64,000 nt of DNA from an uncultured Prevotellaceae bacterium. Its GTDB lineage: Bacteria > Bacteroidota > Bacteroidia > Bacteroidales > Bacteroidaceae. Where the stretch lies: positions 1 to 64,000 of the forward strand of contig CAMZCM010000008.1 in the NCBI GenBank assembly GCA_947305005.1, written 5' to 3'. The translations under genes were made by a program, and so were the position numbers. The notes under the pieces are model-generated. The model made no database searches, was not told the origin of the DNA, and worked only from the letters and a program-made list of their open reading frames with translations. Shown here in pieces: positions 27,296 through 36,189 of the stretch; positions within the stretch are counted from its first letter, which is position 1; each line of letters opens with the position of its first letter.

Positions 27296-27754
27296 TCACA
27301 ATTTAAATTTGTACCCTGTGGGTAGGAATGCCGTGATATCCTTACCGAAATGAGCAAGCTCACGGACAAGAGAGCTGGAAACACTAGCCAGCTGGGGCTC
27401 AGTGAAGAGACAGACAGTTTCAATACCTGTGAGTTGTCGATTGACATCGGCCATCTGCATCTCATATTCAAAGTCTTTGAAAGAACGAACACCTCTGAGA
27501 ATTGCATTCGCTCCGATGGAATGAGCAAAATCAGAGGTTAGGCCGCTATAACTCTCTACACGTACGCGTACATCCTCTTTATAATACTCTCGTAAAGCAC
27601 ATAACCGTTCCTCCACAGGAATCCACCCTGATTTCTGTTCATTGATGCCTATGGCAATAACTACCTCATCGAACAATACTAAAGCACGTTCAACGAGATT
27701 GGCGTGACCAAGTGTGAAAGGGTCAAAGCTTCCGGGAAAAAGGATGGTTTTCAT
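27296..27754 (-). CDS. coaD: Phosphopantetheine adenylyltransferase
   Basis: A 152-residue cytoplasmic nucleotidyltransferase that converts 4'-phosphopantetheine and ATP into dephospho-CoA, the fourth step of CoA synthesis. It starts [12 protein letters not shown], containing the T-x-G-H nucleotide-binding motif, and ends with the SSSLVREL segment of the family. Length is normal. The start overlaps the parE stop by four bases (ATGA), and the S41 peptidase start follows its own stop by one base, so translation is coupled through all three genes. Confidence 0.96.
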   Translation of the reverse strand: MKTILFPGSFDPFTLGHANLVERALVLFDEVVIAIGINEQKSGWIPVEERLCALREYYKEDVRVRVESYSGLTSDFAHSIGANAILRGVRSFKDFEYEMQMADVNRQLTGIETVCLFTEPQLASVSSSLVRELAHFGKDITAFLPTGYKFKL

Positions 27755-29787
27755 TGCACTTCCTCCAATTCCTTATATTCTTTCTCCTCTTCCTCGTCCT
27801 CTGGACGATCCTCCTCAATGACAAGGTTGTCGATGATGAAGTTCTGGCGCTCCATGGTGTTCTTACCCATATAGTATTCCAAAAGTTCGGCCACCTGGTC
27901 ACTCTTATGAAGGCTGACCTGTTCGAGACGAATATCATCGCCGATGAAACCACGGAATTCGTCGGGACTAATTTCACCAAGACCTTTGAATCGCGTGATC
28001 TCGGGTTCTGGCCCTAAGAGCTCAATGTTCTGTTGACGTTCTTCTTCACTATAGCAATAGCGCGTGATGAAATCGCCCTTCGTATCTTCCTCACCCAATG
28101 CCTTCAAACGATCCTTACTGATGCGCTTGCGACGTTGGCGTACACGGAAAAGAGGTGTTTGGAGAATATACACATGACCTTTCTTGATGAGTTCTGGGAA
28201 GAACTGCAAGAAAAAGGTGATCATGAGCAGACGGATATGCATACCATCCACATCAGCATCAGTAGCCACAATCACTTTGTTGTAGCGAAGTCCATCGAGA
28301 CCTTCTTCGATATTGAGAGCTGCCTGCAGGAGGTTGAACTCCTCGTTCTCATAGACAATCTTCTTCGTCAGACCATAGCAGTTTAGCGGCTTACCGCGCA
28401 GGCTGAAGACGGCCTGTGTGAGCACGTCGCGGCTCTTGGTAATACTTCCGCTGGCACTGTCGCCCTCCGTGATAAAGATGCTGGAGTCCTCCTTGCGGTC
28501 ATTCTTGACATCGTTGAAGTGAATCTTGCAGTCACGTAATTTACGATTGTGCAGGTTGGCTTTCTTGGCGCGCTCGCGAGCCAGCTTCGTGATGCCGGCC
28601 ATCGCCTTGCGCTCACGTTCGCTGTCTTTGATCTTGTTCTCGATAACTTCGGCCACGTCGGTATGGATGTGCAGATAGTTATCGACCTCCTGCTTGATGA
28701 AGTCGCCGATGTATTTGTTGATGCTCACACCGTCGGGAGCCATCTGCGTAGAGCCCAGCTTGATCTTGGTCTGACTCTCGAAGATCGGCTCTTCCACATT
28801 GATGGCTATGGCACCTACCATACCTGTTCTAATGTCACCATATTCATATTTTCCGAAATACTCCTTGATGGTTCGGGCAATATGCTCTTTGAAGGCGCTC
28901 TGATGGGTGCCGCCCTGAATGGTGTGCTGGCCGTTGACGAAAGAGTAATACTCCTCGCCGTACTGGTTAGCATGAGTGAAGGCCACCTCAATATCCTCAC
29001 CCTTCAAGTGGATGATGGGATAAAGCCCATCGTTAGTCATGCGGTCGTTGAGGAGATCTTCCAGGCCGTTACGTGAAAAGATGCGACGGCCGTTGTACAT
29101 GATGGCGAGGCCAGAGTTCAAATAGGTATAGTTGCGGAGCATGTTCTCCACGATGTCGTCGTGGAAGGAGTAGTTCTTGAACAGCTCCACGTCGGGCTCG
29201 AAGAAGATATAGGTGCCGTTCTCATCTTGTGTCGGCTCCGTGACATCGCTCTGGAGAATACCTTGTTCAAAGATGACCTTGCGTACTTGTCCGTCACGAT
29301 AGCTGCGTGCCTCAAAATGGGAACTCAGGAAGTTGACGGCCTTGATGCCGACGCCGTTCATACCCACTGACTTCTTGAACGCCTTGGAGTCGTATTTACC
29401 ACCGGTGTTCAACTGGCTGACAGCCTCGATGATTTTTCCCTGTGGGATACCACGGCCGTAGTCCCGGACACTTACGCGCAAGTGCTCGTCGATGTCTATC
29501 TCTATGCGCTTGCCGGCATTCATGCGGAACTCGTCGATAGAGTTGTCAATAGTCTCCTTCAACAGCACATAGATACCATCCTCTGGATGTGAACCATCAT
29601 CAAGCCTACCGATATACATACCCGGACGTGTACGGATATGTTCTACGTCGGACAGGTGCTTGATATTATCTTCGTCGTAAGACACTCCCCCAACGGACTC
29701 TTCCCCCGCCCTCCCTAACAGGGAGGGAGTGGTCACTTCTTCCATTTGACCACTAACCTTCGTGTCTTGCTTATTATTTTCTTGCAT
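27751..29787 (-). CDS. parE: DNA topoisomerase IV subunit B (ParE) with N-terminal repeat insert
   Basis: A 678-residue GHKL ATPase/topoisomerase subunit. ATPase marks are [19 protein letters not shown] and [11 protein letters not shown]; the TOPRIM region has ITEGDSASG and [12 protein letters not shown]. The sequence around [18 protein letters not shown] fits the Bacteroidetes ParE group better than GyrB. Residues about 20-36, before the conserved [13 protein letters not shown] start, are encoded by repeat copy B and read [17 protein letters not shown], an extension not expected in the family. No gyrA/parC lies nearby in the window. It overlaps coaD by four bases. Confidence 0.92.
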   Translation of the reverse strand: MQENNKQDTKVSGQMEEVTTPSLLGRAGEESVGGVSYDEDNIKHLSDVEHIRTRPGMYIGRLDDGSHPEDGIYVLLKETIDNSIDEFRMNAGKRIEIDIDEHLRVSVRDYGRGIPQGKIIEAVSQLNTGGKYDSKAFKKSVGMNGVGIKAVNFLSSHFEARSYRDGQVRKVIFEQGILQSDVTEPTQDENGTYIFFEPDVELFKNYSFHDDIVENMLRNYTYLNSGLAIMYNGRRIFSRNGLEDLLNDRMTNDGLYPIIHLKGEDIEVAFTHANQYGEEYYSFVNGQHTIQGGTHQSAFKEHIARTIKEYFGKYEYGDIRTGMVGAIAINVEEPIFESQTKIKLGSTQMAPDGVSINKYIGDFIKQEVDNYLHIHTDVAEVIENKIKDSERERKAMAGITKLARERAKKANLHNRKLRDCKIHFNDVKNDRKEDSSIFITEGDSASGSITKSRDVLTQAVFSLRGKPLNCYGLTKKIVYENEEFNLLQAALNIEEGLDGLRYNKVIVATDADVDGMHIRLLMITFFLQFFPELIKKGHVYILQTPLFRVRQRRKRISKDRLKALGEEDTKGDFITRYCYSEEERQQNIELLGPEPEITRFKGLGEISPDEFRGFIGDDIRLEQVSLHKSDQVAELLEYYMGKNTMERQNFIIDNLVIEEDRPEDEEEEKEYKELEEVQ
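29696..29730 (-). repeat. Palindromic element copy B, inside parE
   Basis: Minus-strand element starting ACTCCCTCCC and ending AAGAGTC, with CCCTCCC pairing to GGGAGGG around a short loop. A further G-run and AGTGTC follow to 29681. It is read in the same frame as copy A and gives [12 protein letters not shown] in ParE. Confidence 0.8.
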
Positions 29788-29816
29788 TCGAAATGTTCTC
29801 TTCTTAAAAGGTAATT

Positions 29817-29854
29817 ACTCCCCTCCTTTTATAGGGAGGGGTAGGGGGTGAGTC
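29817..29854. repeat. Palindromic element copy C, intergenic
   Basis: A 38-base copy starting ACTCCCCTCC and ending TGAGTC lies between parE and the GNAT-like gene, one base beyond the stop of the latter. It matches copy A except in the loop (TTTTATA for TTGATA) and one base of the G-run region. Confidence 0.85.
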
Positions 29855-29855
29855 C

Positions 29856-31007
29856 TTACAATTCTTTCTGATAGCAGCGTCTGCGTTTATGAATAGAACA
29901 ATCAAGATGAGCCCATTGACCTTGGCTTTTCTCGTTGGTTTCTAACTGTGGATGCGTCTCTGCCCACACAAAACCTATCTTTTGGGCAGCAGGTATAATC
30001 TCTGCAAAAAGGAGAGCGTTCACACCTTTATTCTGGTATTCAGGCAACACGCCTACCAAGAGAAGGTCGATGACCGGTGCCGGCTTGAAATAAATGGCTT
30101 TCAACAGATGCCACCAGCCGAAGGGGAGCAGTTTTCCGTGTGCCTTCTGCAAAGCGTATGATAGTGAACCGATACCGACACCCATTGCAATAGGTTCGTT
30201 GTCCTCGTTCTCTACGACAGCCAGCAGACGCATATCCAGGAACTGGAGATAGGTATTAGCATATTGCATAATCTGTCGCTCATTCATTTCGGAATAACCA
30301 TACAGATCGGCATAAGCCTTATTGATGACATCAAAAACTTTCAAGATATATTTCCCGTTGTCTGCAGCAAGAATCTCTCGATGATTCTTGAAACGACGCA
30401 TGTGCAGGTGGTAGCGTTTCATACTCATCTCAGCCACACGCATATATTTGGCAGAATCGGCTTGTGCCTCTGTCGTAGGTACCATCACCTTGCGTTCTAC
30501 CCAATCAACCTCTTTCTCGTAGCCCAGCTGTTCCACCAACTTGGGGTAATAGGGATAGTTATAGATGGTGCTCATCGTTGAGAGCTGGTCATAACCGTCA
30601 ATCAACATGCCTTCAGGATCCATATCCGTAAAGCCTAACGGTCCTACTATTTTATTCATGCCGCGTTCGCGTCCCCACTGTTCGACCGTTTCAAGAAGGG
30701 CCTTGACAACTTCTATATCGTCGATAAAATCTATCCATCCAAAACGGACATTCTTGGTGCTCCACGTCTTGTTTGCCTTGTGGTTTATAATCGCTGCTAC
30801 GCGTCCTACAAGCTTATTGTCTCGATAAGCTAAGAACAAATCAGACTCACAGAATTCAAAAGCTGCATTCTTTTTACGGTTAAACGTATCAAGCATGTCT
30901 TCCAGAAAGTCAGGAACAGCATAAGGATTTCCTTTGTACAAATGATAGTTGAATCGAATGAAGGCGTGCAAATCACGTTTACCTTCCACTTTCTTAATAG
31001 AAATCAT
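29856..31007 (-). CDS. GNAT-fold N-acetyltransferase-like protein
   Basis: A 383-residue soluble protein with no signal peptide. The N-terminal part (about 1-180) has a GNAT-like pattern (NKLVGRVAAIINHKANK, VGPLGFTDMDPEGMLIDGY). The C-terminal part has a second GNAT-like core with a Gly/Asn CoA-loop segment (LLLVGVLPEYQNKGVNALLF, about 315-335). Large duplicated-GNAT proteins of this size are common in Bacteroidetes without a known substrate. It is transcribed from its own promoter at 31034 and precedes parE on the same strand, separated by repeat copy C. Substrate unknown. Confidence 0.7.
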   Translation of the reverse strand: MISIKKVEGKRDLHAFIRFNYHLYKGNPYAVPDFLEDMLDTFNRKKNAAFEFCESDLFLAYRDNKLVGRVAAIINHKANKTWSTKNVRFGWIDFIDDIEVVKALLETVEQWGRERGMNKIVGPLGFTDMDPEGMLIDGYDQLSTMSTIYNYPYYPKLVEQLGYEKEVDWVERKVMVPTTEAQADSAKYMRVAEMSMKRYHLHMRRFKNHREILAADNGKYILKVFDVINKAYADLYGYSEMNERQIMQYANTYLQFLDMRLLAVVENEDNEPIAMGVGIGSLSYALQKAHGKLLPFGWWHLLKAIYFKPAPVIDLLLVGVLPEYQNKGVNALLFAEIIPAAQKIGFVWAETHPQLETNEKSQGQWAHLDCSIHKRRRCYQKEL

Positions 31008-31033
31008 AAGAGCAAAGCATTATAGATTTTGTG

Positions 31034-31041
31034 CAAAGGTA
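31034..31041 (-). promoter_or_regulatory. -7 box for the GNAT-like gene
   Basis: TACCTTTG on the minus strand, followed by CAC, 27 bases before the ATG at 31007. A TTTG lies about 22 bases upstream, close to the -33 spacing. Confidence 0.55.
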
Positions 31042-31221
31042 ATCATTTTTTATTTTGAGAAATCAAAAACAACACCTTTTTAGCTAATTATAAGGACGAA
31101 AGTTAAAAAAACTACATAAATAAAGGTGTGAATACGATAAATTGCGGGTTCTCTCTCATAAATAATCATATTCGTTAACATTGTTTAACTATCTATCGCA
31201 AGAACAATTAAGGATTCTTAG

Positions 31222-31229
31222 TACCTTTG
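31222..31229 (+). promoter_or_regulatory. -7 box for the CHASE2 module
   Basis: TACCTTTG followed by CCCCG. It would start transcription near 31235, leaving a leader of about 170 bases before the ATG at 31405, unusually long for this window. Confidence 0.55.
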
Positions 31230-31295
31230 CCCCGTCTTCTCATCCAAACAACTACTTCTGAGCGAGATTGTATAGGAGAGAGGTGCATACATTTC

Positions 31296-31330
31296 AAGCG
31301 TTTACTCATTCAGTAAAGTCTCCGACGCTT
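31296..31330 (+). other. Stem-loop in the leader of the CHASE2 module
   Basis: AAGCG and CGCTT enclose TTTACT and AGTAAA (five-base loop), giving a two-part stem with an internal bulge in the presumed 5' leader. No T-run follows, so it is not a terminator. Role unknown. Confidence 0.4.
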
Positions 31331-31404
31331 CTCTGTGTGCTATCATACACCAATAAACTAACGAAGCCTGCAAAGGGGACTTGTCAGGCAGAACTTATGA
31401 AATC

Positions 31405-32028
31405 ATGAAAAAGTATTTGGTATTGGCACTTGTATGTGCTTTTACATGGGTATCTAATTCTTCTGCTACTGTTACTGTTAGTGAAAAGCAGATTGCCAAA
31501 GAAGTCAAAAAGGAAGTGAAGGCCTTGAAAAAGGAAGGCTGGAAAGTTCTTCCTGGTTCCTTACCTTTTGAGCGCCAAATGACTGATGTTTATCTCAAAC
31601 TGTATGATCGCGATGAAGTAGGTCGTACTAACTTTATCATCGGCACTTCTCAGGCTGTAGGTCAAAACATTGATGCAGCCCGCATTCAGGCTCAGTCACT
31701 TTGCAAGTTTGACATTGTTCAACAGACATCTACACAACTGACAGGTCTTATCGAAGAGAATGTAGCCAATAAGCAACTTTCTCCGAATGAGGCTGTCTCG
31801 ATTTCCGACGCTTTGGCAAAGAGCAAAGAGCTTATTTCTGGCAAATTGGGCCGCACGATTCCTTTGTTAGAATGCTACAAGCAACTCCCCAATGGTAATG
31901 TTCAGCTTTTAATCCGTGTAGGCTATTCCTCAGACGATGCTATCACCAAGGCTAAGGAGATTATCCGCGAACAGATGGGCGAAGAGCTGAAAGACCTGGG
32001 CAAAAAGCTGGATCTTCTTACAAAGTAA
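31405..32028 (+). CDS. Exported LPP20-like small protein (paralog 1)
   Basis: The ATG at 31405 begins a signal peptide (KKYLVLALVCAFTWVSNSSA), giving 207 residues. After it comes a basic helical stretch with KKEGWKVLPGSLPFE, then an alpha/beta segment (NFIIGTSQAVGQNIDAARIQAQ) resembling LPP20-type domains. There is no lipobox cysteine, so it should be a soluble periplasmic protein. The layout LKKEGWK, a short gap, a helix, then I-I-G-x-x-Q/S and a helix rich in alanine is shared with the 172-residue protein at 35193, so the two are paralogs bracketing the module. Function unknown. The CHASE2 gene begins 31 bases downstream. Confidence 0.7.
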   Translation: MKKYLVLALVCAFTWVSNSSATVTVSEKQIAKEVKKEVKALKKEGWKVLPGSLPFERQMTDVYLKLYDRDEVGRTNFIIGTSQAVGQNIDAARIQAQSLCKFDIVQQTSTQLTGLIEENVANKQLSPNEAVSISDALAKSKELISGKLGRTIPLLECYKQLPNGNVQLLIRVGYSSDDAITKAKEIIREQMGEELKDLGKKLDLLTK

Positions 32029-32059
32029 ATAGCAATTATCCACCTTATTCGTAAAGGAT

Positions 32060-33241
32060 ATGGCGGACGGCAAGATTAGATACTGGCTATATCAATGGTT
32101 ACAACGAGGTAAAGTCCTCGTTGTGACCATTATGGCTTTTATCGTATTGGGGGTCATGTTGTTCTTTACATACAACTTCACCTTCCTGAGTCCTGTAAAG
32201 AAGGCAGTCCAAGAGTTTTCAATGACAGATATCTATTATCAGATTCTACAAGAAACAGGAAAGCCTGATACTAGTCCATTGATTACTATTGTGGATATGA
32301 CAGAGATGACAAGCCGACGTGATTTGGCACGAGCACTTGAAGACATTGAGGCCTGTGGACCAAAGATTATCGGTGTAGATATCATTCTCGAAGGACGTAA
32401 GGACGATGTTGAAGGCGACGACATGATAACACAAGTGGCAGCCAACTACCAGAATATCATCTGGTCCATGAAGTTGACAGATTTTGTAGATGATGAATTA
32501 GAATATGGCGATGTCATCCGTTCTTTCTTCACAGATTCTTTGGAAGTGCAGGAAGGAGTCACGAACATGCAACGCAGGTTGTATGGAGGCGTCAAACGCA
32601 GACTCGATCAAGGTTGGTTGTTGAGAGGCCAACTAATGCCATCCTTCTCAACACGTGTTCTCAATGGTTATGCTGATAAAACTATTTACGATACAGAAAT
32701 ACAGTCCATTGATGTTAACTTCACACCGACAAATTTCACTGTTATCGATGCCGATTCTGTTTTGATGCACCCCGAATTAATAGCTGACCGCATCGTACTC
32801 TTTGGCGCAATGAACGAGGAAGCAGATATGCACTATACCCCTTTGGGTAAAATACCTGGCATCGTGCTGCTGGCCTATTCCATTCAGACACTATTAAGCC
32901 AAAATCAAATCGTTGAAGTCAAAGGCTTCACTTTATGGGCCTGTTCTTTCATCCTTATTATGCTTACCTACTGGGAACGAGTGAAACGTAAAAAATGGAT
33001 TGTCCATCATGCACATCCTATCGTCCAGTTAATCATTGGCTTTCCCATCGTCAGTTCTATCATTTCCTTCTTGTGGATGGCTTTGGCATTGTGGTTTGCC
33101 TTCCTCCTTTTCTGCGGTTATGATATTAGCTTTAACCTTGGTATCTCATTCTCTGCCATAGCATTTCTTACAACGGCAGAATATTCATATTTAACCTTAT
33201 TAGATTATTTAAAGTTAACGGATTTCAGCAATGAACAATAA
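32060..33241 (+). CDS. CHASE2-domain membrane protein without an output domain
   Basis: A 393-residue protein with one N-terminal membrane segment (about 19-41), a large extracytoplasmic CHASE2 domain (about 45-285) and three closely spaced C-terminal membrane segments (about 292-312, 325-347, 350-375). CHASE2 marks are LITIVDMTEMT, ACGPKIIGVDIILEG and ADRIVLFGAMNEEADMHYTPLG, ending in PGIVLLAYSIQTLL. CHASE2 proteins usually continue into a cyclase, kinase or similar after the three helices; here only about 15 cytoplasmic residues remain. It probably signals through a partner in this module. It overlaps the next gene by 11 bases. Confidence 0.82.
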   Translation: MADGKIRYWLYQWLQRGKVLVVTIMAFIVLGVMLFFTYNFTFLSPVKKAVQEFSMTDIYYQILQETGKPDTSPLITIVDMTEMTSRRDLARALEDIEACGPKIIGVDIILEGRKDDVEGDDMITQVAANYQNIIWSMKLTDFVDDELEYGDVIRSFFTDSLEVQEGVTNMQRRLYGGVKRRLDQGWLLRGQLMPSFSTRVLNGYADKTIYDTEIQSIDVNFTPTNFTVIDADSVLMHPELIADRIVLFGAMNEEADMHYTPLGKIPGIVLLAYSIQTLLSQNQIVEVKGFTLWACSFILIMLTYWERVKRKKWIVHHAHPIVQLIIGFPIVSSIISFLWMALALWFAFLLFCGYDISFNLGISFSAIAFLTTAEYSYLTLLDYLKLTDFSNEQ

Positions 33242-35174
33242 ATCATGGTTGGTAACGGTCATTATGTTATGTCTGACCGTTTCTTTTTCTCACGCTCAGC
33301 GTCTTGTGGTCTTCTCAGTAGCCGGAGGTCCAAAATTAGTAACTCCAGAAGGCAATACGCCTATTAAGGCTTATGATAATCTGACGATGTCATCTGTCGT
33401 TTCTATTCCCTATGATGCTTCTTTGGAACTCATTGACGAGGCAAATAGAAAGCAATATATTATCAAGACTCCTGGTAGAGACAAAATCAGTGCTTTCGTC
33501 AGTAACCGCAAAAATAGTGCTGTACAATTGACACAGCGTTTCATGGAGTATATCCAAAAACAGGTTACCAGTGGAACGAAGATATCTGCACGCCGCTTCA
33601 GCGATGCTGCTACTGTCACACGTGAAACACAGACCTATCAGAAAGAGGAGGAAGAAGAATTGGATGAATTTGCCAAAGAGTTTGCTGATTTCGACAAACA
33701 GGCAAAAGAAGAATATGAGACATTCCGCAATCAGTGTAATCAGGAATACGCTGATTTCATGGAAGAAGCTTGGTCTCAATTCCGCAGTGAAAAACCTATC
33801 CCTGCTCCCAAAGAGGAGGAAGTGAAGCCGTTGACTTTACCAGAGAAAGAACGTGGACAACAATTTAAAGGTAAACCCGTTGTCATTCAAGAGTTCGTGG
33901 CTCCTTTGATTCCTACGCCTCAACCTCTTCCTATCAATTATACGATACAAACGATTCCTGATGAAGTCGTGGTTGTAGATCCTCAACTGCCTACAGTACC
34001 TATTTTGATTAATAACTCAAATATTTCTGTTGCTCCTATCGAGCTTTTGAGAATCGATTCTGTCGTGCGTCCCAAGCCCGTTGGACAAGAACTCGCTTAT
34101 TATGGAACCAAGGTATTCGTACGTTATACGCCCAATCCTAACTTTAAGCTTCCTGACCTGAGCGAAAGAAGTATTTCAGAGGCTTGGACGGCTCTGTCAT
34201 CTGAGAGTATGGAGAATACCCTGATTGACTGTCTGAATATCCGCAAGCAACTACGCTTGAGCGATTGGGGCTACTTACTGCTGTTGGAACAAGTAGGACA
34301 AGCTTGTTTGGGTAAGGGCAGCAACGAAGCAACACTTCTGTCAGCCTATCTGTTCTGTCAGTCGGGTTATAAGATGCGTTTAGGTAAGTCAAAGACTCAG
34401 ATGATCCTGTTGTTTGGTAGCAGACATCTTATCTATGATAAATCATATTTTACCCTGAGTGGCGAGAACTTCTATCCACTTCACACAGACGAAGAGGAGC
34501 TGAGTATTTGTAACCTTCCTTATCCTGAGGAACAAGGTCTCTCATTGCTGTTGGTCAACGAACCTATCCTCAAAGAAGTTCGCTCTGATAAACGCACCCT
34601 CTCTTCTACCAATCAGCCTCAACTGAAAGTATCTGTTGACGTCAACAAGAACCTGTTAGATTTCTATTCCGATTATCCTGCTTCACAGATTGGTGGCGAT
34701 ATGCTCTCTCGCTGGGCCATGTATGCAAATACACCTCTTGACGTGAAAGTCAAAGAACAGCTCTATCCTGCTTTGAAGGAAAAGCTGAAAGGTAAAAGCG
34801 AGAAAGAGGCTGTTAGCATCCTTTTGGATTTCGTACAGTGGTCATTGACCTACAAATATGATGAGGATATCTGGGGTTATGATCGTGCATTCTTCGCTGA
34901 AGAAACCTTGTTCTATCCTTATGCTGACTGTGAGGACCGCAGTATCCTCTTCTCTCGTCTCGTGCGTGATTTAGTCGGTTTGAAGGTCGTGTTGGTTTAT
35001 TATCCTGGCCACTTGGCATCAGCTGTACATTTCAATGAAAATGTAGAAGGTGATTATCTGGAACATGAAGGCAAACGTTTCGTGATCTGTGATGCCACCT
35101 ATTTTGGTGCACCCATTGGCAAGACAATGTCTGGCATGGATAATAAAACCGCAAAAGCAGTTCTATTGGATTAA
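33231..35174 (+). CDS. Exported FecR-like / transglutaminase-like protein
   Basis: A 647-residue exported protein (signal peptide 1-22). Residues about 25-85 look like a FecR/SH3-type beta domain (VVFSVAGGPKLVTPEG ... SSVVSIPYDASLELID). Residues about 125-190 are a very acidic, aromatic helical stretch (EELDEFAKEFADFDKQ ... EEYETFRNQ ... EYADFMEEAW), followed by a proline-rich link. The C-terminal third carries a transglutaminase/papain-like core with Cys567 (YADCEDRS), His594 (YYPGHLASAVH) and Asp621 (VICDATYFG), a full catalytic triad. It could act as a peptidase, transamidase or crosslinking enzyme in the periplasm. Substrate unknown. Starts inside the CHASE2 gene and ends 18 bases before paralog 2. 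Confidence 0.8.
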   Translation: MNNKSWLVTVIMLCLTVSFSHAQRLVVFSVAGGPKLVTPEGNTPIKAYDNLTMSSVVSIPYDASLELIDEANRKQYIIKTPGRDKISAFVSNRKNSAVQLTQRFMEYIQKQVTSGTKISARRFSDAATVTRETQTYQKEEEEELDEFAKEFADFDKQAKEEYETFRNQCNQEYADFMEEAWSQFRSEKPIPAPKEEEVKPLTLPEKERGQQFKGKPVVIQEFVAPLIPTPQPLPINYTIQTIPDEVVVVDPQLPTVPILINNSNISVAPIELLRIDSVVRPKPVGQELAYYGTKVFVRYTPNPNFKLPDLSERSISEAWTALSSESMENTLIDCLNIRKQLRLSDWGYLLLLEQVGQACLGKGSNEATLLSAYLFCQSGYKMRLGKSKTQMILLFGSRHLIYDKSYFTLSGENFYPLHTDEEELSICNLPYPEEQGLSLLLVNEPILKEVRSDKRTLSSTNQPQLKVSVDVNKNLLDFYSDYPASQIGGDMLSRWAMYANTPLDVKVKEQLYPALKEKLKGKSEKEAVSILLDFVQWSLTYKYDEDIWGYDRAFFAEETLFYPYADCEDRSILFSRLVRDLVGLKVVLVYYPGHLASAVHFNENVEGDYLEHEGKRFVICDATYFGAPIGKTMSGMDNKTAKAVLLD

Positions 35175-35192
35175 TATAAAACGGAAAACAAT

Positions 35193-35711
35193 ATGCGACT
35201 GTTGAACAACATAACGATTGCTTTTATAGCGCTTTTCTTCACAGGGAGCGCCTTCTGCTGGTCTGCTAATCCCTTAAGCAAGGCCATGCAGAAAGCATAT
35301 AAAGCAGAATGTAAGCAGTTGAAGAAAGAGGGTTGGAAGCTTGATAACAACACTCTATCTGTCGAAGATGCTATGCTAGAATATTATCAGCAATTGGATA
35401 AAGGTGGGCAGAATGTCATGCACATCATTGGTTTTGGTCAGAGCAAAACAGCTAACATTGCGCTCCAAAAAGCGATGACCAATGCAAGGGCACAATGGAC
35501 TGCCACACAAGGAAGTAATGTGTCAGGCTCAACGACCATTCAAATATCCAATGAACAGTCAGCTTCTCCTACAAGCAAACAGGAATCCGAAAGCACCATC
35601 CGCTCCAGCTCTGAGCAAGTGGTGAAGGGCTTTCATCCTACTGTGAATCTTTCGCGCACTTTGCCCGACGGTACCATAGAAGTAAGATTGTATTACATTA
35701 CTGCCCGCTAA
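35193..35711 (+). CDS. Exported LPP20-like small protein (paralog 2)
   Basis: A 172-residue exported protein with a signal peptide to about residue 22. It repeats the pattern of the 31405 protein: KQLKKEGWKL, a helix, then HIIGFGQSKTANIALQKAMTNARAQ. Residues about 110-145 are a Ser/Thr/Gln/Glu-rich stretch before a C-terminal beta strand (LSRTLPDGTIEVRLYY). No lipobox. It ends the four-gene module; a strong terminator follows. Function unknown. Confidence 0.7.
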   Translation: MRLLNNITIAFIALFFTGSAFCWSANPLSKAMQKAYKAECKQLKKEGWKLDNNTLSVEDAMLEYYQQLDKGGQNVMHIIGFGQSKTANIALQKAMTNARAQWTATQGSNVSGSTTIQISNEQSASPTSKQESESTIRSSSEQVVKGFHPTVNLSRTLPDGTIEVRLYYITAR

Positions 35712-35736
35712 CCTTCAACGTCTAACCTTATACTTA

Positions 35737-35769
35737 GGGCTGGCACCGAGCAATGGTGTCAGCCCTTTT
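35737..35769 (+). terminator. Rho-independent terminator of the CHASE2 module
   Basis: GGGCTGGCACC pairs with GGTGTCAGCCC over a seven-base loop (one G-U pair) and is followed by TTTT. It lies 25 bases after the stop of the last gene. Confidence 0.9.
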
Positions 35770-35783
35770 GGTTATCTTTGTTG

Positions 35784-35996
35784 TTAACTAGACAAACACT
35801 CGGAATAGAATTGACGGACTACCTGTTGCATATCCTTCGGTACATAATTCAAGACCTCTTTCTTCAAGTTTTCAGGGATTCCCAAAATCGCCTCGGCTAT
35901 ACTCCCCACGATGGCACCAAGTGTATCTGCATCTGCGCCCAGACACACCGCCCTGCGGACAGCGTCCTCAAATCTCACCCGAGCGGGATTAATTAT
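35784..35996 (-). pseudogene. ADP-ribosylglycohydrolase, C-terminal remnant
   Basis: The open frame covers only about 70 residues after an in-frame TAG at 35997-35999. It reads RFEDAVRRAVCLGADADTLGAIVGSIAEA, the end of an ADP-ribosylglycohydrolase fold with the D-A-D-T metal-binding motif, and continues to a plausible natural C-terminus. The N-terminal three quarters of the enzyme are absent from the window. It is therefore a fragment left by a rearrangement at the border of the accessory region. Confidence 0.75.
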
Positions 35997-36134
35997 CTAA
36001 GTTGCTTTTCAGTAACTATCCCCAGTATTATTCATACAAGGGAGATTATCTGCGACAAAAATAGGAAGAAATGTTGAAGCCACCAATTATTTTGGAATTA
36101 TTCTTCTATGCCCCTACGTTTTATTCGAGATTAG

Positions 36135-36165
36135 TTGGATTATTCGTATTGTATGCTTACTTTTG
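36135..36165 (+). promoter_or_regulatory. Promoter of the kinase-like gene
   Basis: TTGG (36135-36138) and TACTTTTG (36158-36165) are separated by 19 bases, the usual Bacteroidetes -33/-7 spacing. The -7 box is 24 bases before the ATG at 36190. Confidence 0.6.
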
Positions 36166-36189
36166 CAGCGGAAGTAATAAAAAACAAGA

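Larger units (their letters stand above)
31008..31404. other. Divergent promoter region
   Basis: The gap between the minus-strand GNAT-like gene and the plus-strand CHASE2 module holds one -7 box in each direction (31034-31041 minus, 31222-31229 plus) and a folded leader on the plus side (31296-31330). No gene is seen. Confidence 0.6.

Noticed and set aside
30607-30828. Short plus-strand frames inside the GNAT-like gene
   Set aside because: They have no homology signal or promoter and are shadows of the minus-strand coding sequence.
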